A stretch of 64,000 nt of DNA from Aedes albopictus (Eukaryota > Arthropoda > Insecta > Diptera > Culicidae), in the NCBI RefSeq assembly GCF_035046485.1, contig NC_085137.1, forward strand, positions 447,334,334 through 447,398,333. The letters run 5' to 3'. Position 1 is the first letter of the stretch. Each line of letters begins with the position of its first letter. A program made the translations under genes and the position numbers. A model generated the notes under the pieces. That model was given only the letters and a program-made list of their open reading frames with translations. It was not told the DNA's origin and made no database searches. Below, piece after piece: positions 21,440 to 32,030 of this stretch.

Positions 21440-21819
21440 TCAAGGAGGAGTGACTCTTTCCGAATTTTGCGAGGGATTCTTGCTGAATCCCAAACTGGAT
21501 TTTTTTTTTTCAAAACCATGAGAAACGAAACTTAAGTTTTCTGAGAGGGATTCTCCCAGAATCCTGAGAGAGGTTCTCACATCCTGAAAGGAAATCACCC
21601 AGAATTCCAAGAGGATTTTTTCAGAATCATGAGATGGATTCTCCCAGGATTCAAAGATTCTCAGAGTACTCTGAGAGGAACCCACGCAAAATTCGGAGAA
21701 ACATTCCCTAAAGCCATGAGAAAGACTCTGAAGAAGCCTAGACCTCATAACCTTGAAAGGATTGCCCAATAATACTGAGAGAGATTCTCGCAGAAGAGCG
21801 GAATGCTAGGATGGATTGC
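21440..21819. repeat. Degenerate 'tgagagggattctcccagaatcc' tract
   Basis: Imperfect repeats of about 30 bp such as gagagattctcgcagaa and gattctcccaggattc. They continue on the far side of the LINE at 26711-27700, showing that the LINE inserted into one continuous tract. Confidence 0.7.
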
Positions 21820-22219
21820 CAAAGATAGATTCTTTTTTTTTTGTCTAGTTCATTTATTTATGGCTCAATCGCGTGTAATGCTTTACGGAGCCGCAATTCA
21901 TTATTTGTATTCAGTTACATACAATTTTCTGACTTTCTTAGGTACTCAAGGTTAGTACTGGGAGGAGGCCAGGGTACTCGTGGCTGCTCGAGGTTAGCGG
22001 GTCACAAAATTTCGAGGACAGGCATGGTGAGGATAAGGTTTCAGGGTTCTCTGTAGCACATCCGGGTGGTATCTTGGCCTGTGGTGTCGCTTCTGGTGTT
22101 GGCATGGGCTTGTCACTGGTTTTCGTCTGCCGGATGGCCAGGAGCATATAACACAAAAAAGACAAACACAAAGAAAAAAAAAGAAGCGAAAAAAAACAGA
22201 AGATTATACCTTTATACAA

Positions 22220-23311
22220 CACATGCGAAGAAACTCATAAATGGATCGCATATAGATTAGAACGCGGGTTCCCAACATATCTCTTACTGGAACAAAGGGT
22301 TGTCTACCTCGAGCCTCAAGGGTATCCAATAGTAGCGCTCTAGAGGCGTCATTATCCGGGCATTACCAAACTACGTGGTCGATGTCATCATAACCGGAAC
22401 CGCATTTAGTACAAAGCTTGTCGAGCGCGAGGTTTATTCTATGCAAATGCGCGCCTAGCGAGTAATGGTTGGACATGAGTCTTGACATCACGCGTATGAA
22501 GTCTCGACCTACGTCCAAACCGTAACGCCACGTTCGCAAAGAAACATTAGGAATAATAGAATGTAACCACCGTCCCAGCTGGCCATCTTGCCAATCATTT
22601 TGCCAACTTTGAAGAGAACTGTGGCGAACAAAATGGAAAAATTCATCGTGTGAAATTTTTCTATCATAGATCTCACCTTCCTGTGCGCCCACCTTTGCGA
22701 GAGAGTCCACCTTCTCATTGTCATAAATTGAACAATGTGAGGGGACCCATACAAAGGTAATCTTGTATGATCTTTCGACCAGTGCACCCATCTGCTCCCT
22801 TATTTTTGTAAGAAAGTAAGAAGGATGTTTTACAGGTTTCATCAACCGGAGTGCCTCAGTCGAACTAAGGCTATCCGAGAAGATGAAGAAATGGTCTACA
22901 GGCATGTTGGAAATCATCCCCAAAGCGAAGTTGATTGCTGCCAGCTCAGCAACATAAACCGAACAAGGCTCCTGAAGTTTGCGGAAGGCGGTGAAATTTT
23001 CATTGAAGACACCGAAACCAGTGGATACATTTAGGCGAGACCCATCAGTGAAGAATCTCATACAGGAATTAACATTTTGGTACTTTTCGTTAAAAATGCG
23101 AGTAATAGATATACACCGAAGTTGATCTGGTATTCCCTGAACAAATGGACAAATCGTATTTAACAGAGGAACTGTCATTGGTGAAGTGTACACGAGGAGG
23201 ATTATAACCTGGGAGGCTTATATCAGATGACATGCAGAAAAGATAGATTCTCATGAATTTTGACTGAGTGTTCAGGCTGAGCATTTCTTCGAAGTTTTCA
23301 ATAACAAGTGT
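22220..23311 (-). pseudogene. LINE RNase H domain and C-terminal tail
   Basis: Minus-strand frame. F-F-T-D-G-S begins the RNase H fold, followed by A-E-L-A-A-I, F-S-D-S-L-S-S and V-W-V-P-S-H, carrying the D-E-D catalytic set and the H-x-x-I loop. The tail has C-T-K-C-G-S-G-Y-D-D-I-D-H-V, a C-x2-C plus H motif common at the ends of these LINE proteins. A stop at 22363-22365 interrupts the frame just after V-V-W; homologous sequence continues C-P-D-N-D to about 22220. RNase H would remove RNA from the cDNA hybrid. The element is dead. Confidence 0.8.
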
Positions 23312-23892
23312 GTTGCTCATTCATTTTCATTTATTTAGGTCACATCAAATTCATGATAATACTGAATCAACAATTTGCCGCCATAATACTCGATTTGCAG
23401 CTGCAGCTCTCCAGCGTCGGTCACGCCCAACACTCGCCAGATCACGCTCCACCTGGTCCGCCCATCGTGCTCTCTGCGCTCCACGCCTTCTTGTACCAAC
23501 CGGATGGTTAGCAAACACCAACTTTGCAGAGTTGTTGTCCGGCATTCTTGCAACATGCCCTACCCATCGTATCCTTCCGGCTTTGGCCACTTTCTGGATG
23601 CTGGGTTCGCCGTAGAGTGCAGCGAGCTCGTGGTTCATCCTTCTCCGCCACACACCGTTCTCCTGCACGCCGCCGAAGGTCGTCCTTAGCACCCGTCGCT
23701 CGAAAACTCCGAGTGCTTGCAGGTCCTCCTCGAGCATCGTCCATGTCTCGTGTCCGTAGAGAACCACCGGTCTTATTAACGTCTTGTACATGGTACATTT
23801 GGTGCGGGGGTGAATCTTGTTTGACCACAGCTTCTTCTGGAGCCCATAGTAGGCACGACTTCCACTGATGATGCGCCTTCGTATTTCACGGC

Positions 23893-24111
23893 CAGGGCCG
23901 GATCTAAAAGGGGGCCGGGGGGGGGCCGGGCCCCGGGCCCCCACATTTTAAGGGCCCCCACAAAACCCTTTTTTGGTTGCTTATAATAACTTTATTTTTC
24001 ATATTGCTCAAGTACTGTTCGAAAATAAAGAAAAAACATTTTCGCTCCTCTCCCGAGGGGCCCCCATATCCGTTCGGGCCCCGGGCCCCCACAATCCTTA
24101 ATCCGGGCCTG
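23893..24111. mobile_element. 219-bp hAT-type MITE
   Basis: Ends cagggccggatctaaaaggg and, as reverse complement, caggcccggattaaggattg are flanked by the exact 8-bp duplication ttcacggc (23885-23892 and 24112-24119). Subterminal blocks rich in gggccccgggccccc contrast with an AT-rich centre. It sits inside the RTE-B coding region, which rejoins perfectly across it. It is non-autonomous. Confidence 0.9.
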
Positions 24112-24569
24112 TTCACGGCTCACGTTATTGTCAGCCGTTAGCAAGGAACCGAGGTAGACGAATTCTTCTACCACCTCGAAAGTATCCCCGTCTATCGTAA
24201 CATTGCTGCCAAGGCTTGTCCTGTCTCGCTCAGTCCTACCTACCAGCATGTACTTTGTCTTAGCCGCATTCACCACCAGTCCGACCTTTGCTGCATCACG
24301 TTTCAGGCGGGTGTACTGTTCTGCCACCGTTCCAAATGTTCTAGCAATAATATCCATGTCATCCGCAAAGCAGACAAATTGGCTGGATTTCGTGAAGATC
24401 GTACCCCGGCTGTTGAGCCCGGCTCGTCGCATCACACCTTCCAGGGCGATGTTGAATAGTAGGCAGGAAAGTCCATCACCTTGTCGTAGTCCCCGTCGGG
24501 ATTCAAATGAACTGGATAGTTCACCCGAAATCCTTACGCTGTTCTGCACACCATTCATCGTTGCTCTTA

Positions 24570-25380
24570 CACTCAAACCTCCATTTAGGTAGGATCCATT
24601 TAGGTAAAATCTATTTAGGTCCCTCCATTTAGGTAACGTTACCTAAATAGAATTTGATTGTGTACAGACCAGTTGGAGTACATATGATTAGGTATAAGGT
24701 TGGTTTACGGGAAAGAAGTAGTGAGTGGTGTTATGGGGGAATGAGGGGAGGGGGATGCAATGTTGATATATACCCCCTAAACACCCCCCCCCCCCCATGC
24801 AGTGTTGAAAAGTGTCAGTATCCAGCGTCATTTCCAGCTGAAATTGAGATAAGCAACCATGCTTTCATCATTCAATTGATATCAGCTCCAGCATTGATGA
24901 CGTCACACCCGACATCAACCTATCATTCACCTGTTTTTATTTTGGCCACTAAACCCAACATAGACCCAACAGTTGTTCGATGTTAGTCCAACAATGGCCC
25001 AACATACGATAAAAATTGACCCGACTTTGACCCGACATTCAATATTTTTTTCAGTCTGGCGGAATTTTGTTGGGTTTTTCGTGTTGTGTGCCCGCTAGTA
25101 ATTTGAATGACAATTCTGATCTACGACCCTCCAAAACACACGAAAACGCCCCTAAAGCCCCTCCCCTCCTGTAACCCACCCTCTCCCGAAACTCCTTGAA
25201 ACCCATCTGAAACTCCGCATGACCTACTTTAAATCTCCTAGTAACTCTCCCTTCTTAAACTTTTTTGCAACCTTGTACTCCATTTAGGTAATAAACTGAA
25301 TCCATTTAGGTAATGAATCCATTTAGGTAAAAATTCTATTTAGGCAGTCCCGACTCATTACCTAAATGGAGGTTTTGGTG
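24570..25380. mobile_element. 811-bp TA-flanked MITE with 'ccatttaggtaa' arrays
   Basis: Inverted ends cactcaaacctccatttagg and, as reverse complement, caccaaaacctccatttagg are flanked by TA at 24568-24569 and 25381-25382. Next to both ends lie three to five copies of ccatttaggtaa in the same phase. The centre contains a C-run at about 24786-24796. It interrupts RTE-B between the motif A and motif B regions. No transposase frame. Confidence 0.85.
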
Positions 25381-26024
25381 TATCAGTCTAGTCACCTTCC
25401 CGGAAAAGCTGTTCTCGTCCATAATTTTTTATAGCTCTGTGCGGTCGATACTGTCGTATGCCGCTTTGAAGTCGATGAACAAGTGATGCGTTGGGACCTG
25501 GTATTAACGGCATTTCTGGAGGATTTGCCGTACGGTGAAGATCTGGTCCGTTGTCGACCGACCGTCGATGAAACCGGCTTGGTAACATCCCACGAACTCA
25601 TTTACTTTAGGTGAAAGACGACGGAAGATGATCTGGGATAGCACTTTGTAGGCGGCATTCTAAATGGTGATCGCTCGAAAGTTCTCACACATTAACTTGT
25701 CGCCTTTCTTGTGGATGGGACAGATTATCCCTTCCTTCCACTCCTCCGGTAGCTGTTCGGTTTCCCAGATCTTGACTACTAACTGATGCAGACAGGTGGC
25801 CAACTTTTCCGGGCCCATCTTGATGAGTTCTGCTGCGATACCGTCCTTACCAGTCGCTTTGTTGTTTTTGAGCTGGTGGATGGCATCCTTTACTTCCCTC
25901 AGCGTGGGAGTTGGTTCGTTCCCGTCCTCTGCTACACCAACATAGTCATTTCCTCCGCTGCCTTGGTCCTCCGTGCCTACATTCTCTTCGCCATTCAGGT
26001 GCTCGTCGAAGTGCTCACTCCACA

Positions 26025-26690
26025 CTCAATAAGTAACCTTAGCGAGAGCTCCCAGAAGCGGTTCTGGAGAGGTTTCCCCCTTGCCAGGACCTCTAGGCTC
26101 GCATTATGCATTGAGTGCATACAGCCAAGGGCAATACGCAAACAACGGTATTGAATTCGTTCCAGTTTTATTAGGTTTGCTGCTGAGTGGAAGCAGAAGG
26201 AGCCATACTCAATAACACAGAGAATAGTCGTTTTGTAAAATTTTATGAGTTCTTCCGGGTGAGCACCCCGCCATGTTCCGGTAATTGTGCGTAGAAAATT
26301 GATCCTTTGTTGACATTTTTGCACCAAATACTTGATTTGGGTACCCCAAGTGCCTTTTGAATCAAACCAGACCCCAAGGTATTTCGAAGTCAAAGACTGG
26401 TCGATTTCTATCCCCAAAAGATTGAGTTTCAGTTGGGCTGGGTTCCGCTTTCTAGAAAACACAACCAATTGATTTTTTTGCGGAGCAAACTCGATCCCCA
26501 AATCTCTTGCCCAGATTGACAGATTATTTAGAGAACTTTGCAATGGTCTTTGCAACATTTCTGCATGTGGGCCTTTTAGAGAAACCACAGCATCATCTGC
26601 AAGTTGTCTCAGCGTGCATTGGCCTTTCAAACAACTGCCAATGTCTTTCACATAGAAATTATAAAGCAAGGGACTTAGACATGAGACTTG
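26025..26690 (-). pseudogene. RNase H LINE, reverse transcriptase C-terminal half
   Basis: Minus-strand frame beginning L-Y-N-F-Y-V-K-D-I with L-A-D-D-A-V-V at the catalytic position (usually F/Y-A-D-D), then G-I-E-F-A-P-Q-K, K-Y-L-G-V-W-F-D, the thumb, and E-Y-G-S-F-C-F-H. It ends at the RTE-B insertion after L-L-I-E. The upstream palm and the whole endonuclease are absent (5' truncation at 26697). Confidence 0.8.
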
Positions 26691-26710
26691 GGGTAGGCAA
26701 AGATAGATTC

Positions 26711-27700
26711 ATCAAGTGCCCTGAGATAATTTTTCCAGCAGCCTGTGAAAAATTATGCCACAATCGTGATATAAATGCTCCCAGAATCTTAAGAGAGAAT
26801 CCCCCATAATCTCAAAAATGATGCATTTAGAATTCTGAGAGAGATCCTCACAGAATTCTGAGAGGAGTTTATCCTAGAATCCTCCAGATTCTTGAGAAGG
26901 GTTCTTTCAACATACTGAGAGAGAGGTGTTTTCCCAAAATTTTGTGAGGGATTGTCGCCATTCCTTAACTCTTTCCCTTCTAAATCTTGGTGAGATTCTC
27001 GCCTAGAATGCTTAGAAAGATTATGCCAGAACTATGAAAGAGACCTCGTAGTTCGAATCCTGGGAGAAATTTCTGTAGATTTCTTGCATCATCATTCTGT
27101 GAGTTATTCTCTTTAAATCCTGGGATGGATTTTTCGAGCATCATGAGCAGCAATGCCAGCTTTTTTTTAAACTCTATTACTTTTTTTTCGAAAATCTGTA
27201 TCCCATACAAAATTGAGGTGAAAAATCTGTATTCCATACAAAAATAGAATAGCTCCTCTAGCTCATAAATCTGTATTTCACATAAAACGAAATCTGTACG
27301 GAACGGATGCTTAAAAAACTATATAATACAGATTAATCTGTATATATGGCATCCTTGATCATGAGAGAGATTCTCCCTGATTTCTGAGAGGGATTCTTCT
27401 AGAACTCTGAAAGGATTATTCCAGAACGCCTATCACAGAAAAGTTTCCTCCTGGGATTCTCAAGAAATGTTGAGATGGAATTCCAAAAAGTCTTCTGACG
27501 GATCCATCCAGAGCAAAGAGAGGAAATCCTCGAAAAGCCAGAAAGGAATTATTCTAGATTCAGGACATGGAGTCTCAAAGAAGAGAAGTTGTTCCAGAGC
27601 CCCGATTAGGATTTCTCAGCACCATAAAAGCACTCCTGAGAAAGTATACATCAGAATTTTGAGAGGAATTCTGGCAGAATATGGAAACAGATTCATTATT
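26711..27700. repeat. Degenerate 'gagagattctcccagaatc' tract
   Basis: Right-hand continuation of the tract at 21440-21819. Includes four phrases of the type aaaatctgtat(t/c)ccatacaaa near 27190-27300. No gene; the 104-residue frame at 27467-27781 is repeat-derived and serine/lysine-rich. Confidence 0.6.
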
Positions 27701-27705
27701 TTTTC

Positions 27706-27762
27706 TTCTTCTTGGTGTCCTCACTTGGACAAAGTCTGCTTCTCAACGTGCCAGAGGCACGT
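27706..27762 (-). mobile_element. Feilai-type SINE scrap (3' end)
   Basis: The reverse complement matches the 3' part of the SINE at 62587-62869 (agaagcagactttgtccaag, then gaggac, then ccaagaagaag). Only about 55 bp remain, with changes. Confidence 0.7.
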
Positions 27763-29020
27763 TATCCTCCATTTGGTATAAGGACCATAGAGACCCCAAA
27801 ACTTAAATCTTAAATTTACTCTCAGAAATAACATTAGGAGATATCTCATGCATTTCTTTGATAATTTTCCCATTTTGGTTGAATGTTTGGCCTATTTTGA
27901 GCACGGTAAAAGTTTATGTTTTTCTTATTTCAAATCGAGCCAAAAATGTCAATATTAAGGATTATTATGAGACAGTAGTTTTGTCCACCAGTAAGTGATA
28001 TTATTCAAAGAGCTGTGATTTTGCTACCGGTTTCATGCTATGGATTAGCAGCCAGTGGACCGCATTTCCTTGGAAATAACGCCAAGCGAAGAGTGAAGAC
28101 AGCCTGAAAAAACAAACGATGATTGATCACCCGAAATATTGTCCATTGAAAGCCTCCCCTTTTTTTGTGGAGCTTAACCGATGAAGTGGTGTTGCACCGT
28201 TTCACGATGCTGGCCAAATGGAAAGGATGCGTGGTTTCGATGCGGATTTATGTTCGGTCCGCAAAGGACTGTTTTGATGGATTAATTTTTCACCAACCGT
28301 TTTTGGTTGATTGGATGGATCAAAAAGATTTCATAAATTGTTGCGACGTAGTATTTTCTATTTGGTTATAAAAAAATCTGTTCCCAGAGTAAAAAACCTG
28401 CATATGTGTAAACATACACATTTGCCTCGAACTGTATTGATGGAATCAAATGTTGATGGATTTTCAACAAATTTCATTCTACATTTGAAGCGCACGCGTT
28501 CATTAAACTTCAATCACAACATTTGGATATTTTAAATTAGGCTACGCCACCCCTTGCGGGCTAAAACACTTTGCCAAATGTTTTTACAGACACGTGGCCA
28601 CTAAATTAGCATGCGATTAAATTTCAGAGCTATTAGCAAACTACCACATCAATTAGCACTCAAACCGCATCCCCTTTGGTTAGTGGCTTTCCAAGCTCCA
28701 AGCAATCTGATACCACACCAGCGACACATGTCATATATAAATTGATCTATCGAAATGAATAGATAAGTTTTAGTATCGGAAAACATCTAATTAAAACATG
28801 ATGACTTTTTTAATGCTATGGGTTGGGTGGCTAAAACTAACGAGGCTGAAAAACATGGTTTGTACTCAGATTTAAAAAAAAAAATGTTTTATTTCGTCAA
28901 TTCCGCTTATCGTCCGCTTGTGATTTAATTCACCGATTTTTTTTTTCATTTCTTTTCTTTCTTCCCACTTCCTTTGAGTAGTAGTAGTAGTAGTTGGAAA
29001 TTATTTCTCTTTAGAATTAT
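27763..29020. other. Spacer; no gene supported
   Basis: Mixed-composition sequence without recognised repeats. Short frames at 28165-28371 and 28311-28535 have no domain and no convincing splice sites. A (TAG)n run lies at about 28978-28993. Confidence 0.4.
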
Positions 29021-29640
29021 GTATGCTCCCTGGACCTGTAGGACGCTACATTGTATCAGTAATGTGGCAACAAACCATTGATAAAGATTGTAGATCTTCA
29101 GGTCTTTACTCGTCGAAGTTCTTGGAGGACCTAGAACATCTTTGGAAATTAGTTCCTTACAGAAAAATAGATCATGGGCCTTTAGGATGATACAACGTAT
29201 CAGTAATATAACAACAAACCATTGATTACGTATATAGATCTCACTCGCCTTTACTCGTGCGAGTTCTTGGAGGACCATAGATCATCTTTGGAAAGTAGTT
29301 CCATGGATCTGTAGGATGTTGCATCGAATTGTCATGTAAGAATAATCCATTGAGTACGCTTGTAGATCTTAAGGCCTTAACTTGCGCAAGTTCATGGAAG
29401 ACCTAGCATATCTTCAGAAATGAAGACTCTTCACTACAATGCTCAATAAACCTCTGGGATGTTACAACGCATCGGTGATGCAGCAAGAAACCATTGGCTA
29501 TGTTTGTAGATCTTCAGGCCTTTTTACGCGCGGAAGTTCTTGGATATCAAAATTGGAGGTCGTGTTTGAACAATTTTTATTTACAAAACAATGCTCCGTT
29601 GACCTGTAGGATGTTGCACAGTATCAGTAATGTAACAACA
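29021..29640. repeat. Tandem array, ~120-160-bp unit
   Basis: Four to five diverged units start at about 29033, 29180, 29296, 29450 and 29600. They share tgtaggatg(t/a)t(g/a)ca.c, tatcagtaatgt, aacaaaccattga, tgtagatct..aggc and gttcttggaggac. It is direct-repeat satellite-like DNA with no coding sense. Confidence 0.75.
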
Positions 29641-30245
29641 ATCAATCGACGCCGACTCGAACATTCACAACAACATCCAAGCGCTTCGCTTCATCCGTCC
29701 TTCTTGCCACTTTCTTCGACGTAGCTAAATACGGGTGGCAGCTCATTTTCACACCGACTGGGCTTCAATTAAAATTTTCAAATTTTCTAAAATGTATGTT
29801 TGTTTAATTTTTTTATGGGTAATAGACTATTTCAGTAAAATATGCATAGCATACATTAACATTACACAGATTTGCCGGTTGTTACACTCATTAATTGTGT
29901 TATAACAGAGAAATTCATTCGATGTTGAACGAGCGTGCGTGAGATTGTGAGTGCGAAACAAAGTGGCATCTGCGACGACGCAATGCAGTACCGTCGGTTC
30001 ATCGGTGACAATGACAGTCGGACAGGGCGATGACGACGGCATTTTGTTTCTACTTCATCTGAAAACTTCAATTTAAATAGAAAATTTAGGATCCTGGCCG
30101 GTATTCTGCGGGTGTTTTTTTTTTTGCTGGCCACGCTACGGTTAAACAGACGTCATCGTGAATATTAGACTGCCATCATGAGTTTTGGACCGGTATCGTG
30201 AAATTTCTAACCTCCAGTGTTGATTTCCGCACAAAATTCGTCAAC
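29641..30245. other. Spacer; no gene supported
   Basis: Contains a slightly GC-richer stretch (29640-29730 and 29930-30060) with short frames, no domain and no repeat recognised. Confidence 0.35.
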
Positions 30246-30655
30246 CATGCTGAAGGTTACATAAATGTCGCATGATGGGGCTTGATTCAGTTTTATATAC
30301 GGCCAGTTCGTCCGGTGCTGGTCCGGATCAATGAAATGACCATAACTCCGGAACGCCTTGACCGATCTGAACCATTTTTAATAGAAAACAATGCGGTAGA
30401 ATTCCGGTTCGATTCGAGCTACAATCCGAAAAATCGGCCACTGGGAAATGCCTTAAAAGTGAGTGAAGTTATTTTGCGCACAGACATACATACATCCACA
30501 CATACATACACACGTACAGACATCATCTCAAATCATTGGACTGAGTCGATTGGTATATGCGACTTGATCCTCCGAGCCTTTTTTCGAAAAATCGTTTTTT
30601 TTTTTGAGTGAATATATAGCATTTCCAGTACGAGAAAGGCAAAACACTTCACTAT
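30246..30655. repeat. Dispersed culicine repeat with (ACATACAC)n centre
   Basis: Has a layout I recognise as very common in Aedes and Culex DNA: gaccataactccggaac near the start, acagacatacatac-type microsatellite, tgagtcgattggtatat, gcctttttt and finally gtacgagaaaggcaaaa. Recognition is from memory and not checked. It may be the 3' part of a LINE or a non-autonomous derivative. Confidence 0.5.
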
Positions 30656-31129
30656 TACTTCATTTTTGCATTTTTTTTTAAATGAAACTATTAAAGAAAA
30701 ATACAAAAAGGACGAGCAAATTCCTTTTGATTACACTATTTTTCTTAACCGATTAACGCCCGAATTATGCCACAATCACATTAGACGTCTGATTTTTTTC
30801 TGGAGTACCTCAACCCCATAAAAAAAGTTATTGCAGTCATTTAAACGGAAATCTGAAATTTTCGTTTTAATACACAGGGGCATATAAACGTGAAACGTTG
30901 AAAAAATATTTTTATTTTTTTTTTACGCAGCCACCTTATTTCTATGAGCTATGTACATCTATTTTGGATGCAAGGAAAGTTGATATTCTCTAATCTACAG
31001 TTTGAAATGTTCCAGAAAGAGATTACATTAGTAATAACTAAAAAAATCTTCTAGTAGTTTATCAATGGATAGTTTTCAACTGTTTTTAGGCATTGCAATA
31101 TGCATCATTCTAATAATTTGTATGTATTC
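30656..31129. other. AT-rich spacer; nothing recognised
   Basis: Homopolymer-rich AT sequence without frames or structured repeats. Confidence 0.4.
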
Positions 31130-31445
31130 GGCATTCTAGTAGTATATGCTGCCCACCGTATCCTTCTGGCTTTGGCAACCGCAGAGCTTAGTGAGCACGT
31201 GGCTCACCCTCTGCCGCCACACACCGTTATCTTGTACAGCGCCAAATATTATCCTTATCACTCATCATTCGAAAACTTCAAATGTTTGCAAGTGTCCTTT
31301 GAGCATGGTTTTTATAAATGACCAGACCACCTTATTAGCGTTCTGCACATCTCATTCTCATCTATCTCAACTTCTTCCGGAGCTCACATTAGAAACGATT
31401 TTCATTGATGATGCGTGATCGTTTTTCACGGCTCACGTAATTTAC
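31130..31445 (-). pseudogene. RTE-B relic (C-terminal region)
   Basis: The plus-strand sequence parallels 23555-24125 in order: cgtatccttctggctttgg, then cgccacacaccgtt, then tcgaaaac and tcacggctcacgt. It is thus a heavily mutated minus-strand remnant of the RTE-B C-terminal domain. No frame survives. Confidence 0.75.
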
Positions 31446-32030
31446 AGCTGTGGTTGTATGGTCCTGAGTCCCTTATGTAGTTGTAATTTCGAGATACATA
31501 AGTTCAAAATTTCTATGAATCGTTGAAGCCGCTTAACGGGCAAACATAAAACCAACCAATTCATCATCGGATAACAAGTCTCCTGAATGAGCACGAAAAA
31601 GAGAGGAGAATGGAAGATAGTGCAACATGCTTCATTTTTCACGGTATTAGCAAAACTTACTCATATGTGAATAGACCGTTGGGCAGTCTTCTGGTCTCTA
31701 ACCAAATTGCTGGGTGCTAATTGAGCAAACTACGTTAAATTTAACCATCTACAGCTATTTTGCATGAAGCCAATTGATCAGGAGATCGGCTCCAGAGGCA
31801 CGTACGACCCAAACGAGTGTCATTGAGATGAGAGTCACAATCAACCCGAGAAGATAACAAATTGATAGCACATAGCACGTTATCGAAAATTACGTTATCA
31901 TTAAGTTCAAGTTGATAACTAATTATACTATACTATATTTTGTTCAATATTATATTTAGTTATCAATAGAAATGAGACGGCTGTTTGATACCTAGCTTGT
32001 TTTATTATCAATCTGTAGCCATGTAGTTCT
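31446..32030. other. Spacer; no gene supported
   Basis: AT-rich, with short phrases around gataac near 31855-31985. Nothing recognised. Confidence 0.35.

Larger units (their letters stand above)
23312..26022 (-). pseudogene. RTE-B LINE copy (reverse transcriptase and C-terminus), inserted in the RNase H LINE
   Basis: Minus-strand blocks in order: 26022-25660 (linker and RT start: L-K-N-N-K-A-T-G-K-D-G, I-C-P-I-H-K-K-G-D-K), 25588-25383 (Y-Q-A-G-F type region, degraded), 24569-24120 (R-Q-G-D-G-L-S-C-L-L-F-N, then F-A-D-D-M-D-I-I, V-Y-L-G-S-L-L-T) and 23890-23351 (L-Y-G-H-E-T-W-T, W-V-G-H-V-A-R-M, R-W-A-D-Q-V-E-R-D, stop). The gaps are two DNA-transposon insertions. The 5' endonuclease is missing. 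At about 26022 and 23312 the frame passes into the host LINE. Confidence 0.85.
21833..26697 (-). mobile_element. 5'-truncated LINE with RNase H domain (LOA/I-like), split by RTE-B
   Basis: A 13-bp duplication caaagatagattc (21820-21832 and 26698-26710) brackets the element. A T-run at 21833-21842 is its poly(A) tail in minus orientation. The coding strand holds the C-terminal half of reverse transcriptase (26690-26025) and an RNase H domain (23311-22220), separated by an RTE-B insertion (about 23312-26022). The 5' end is truncated within the RT palm. RNase H places it with the LOA/I-type LINEs rather than CR1/RTE. Target sequence on both sides is the degenerate repeat tract. Confidence 0.82.
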
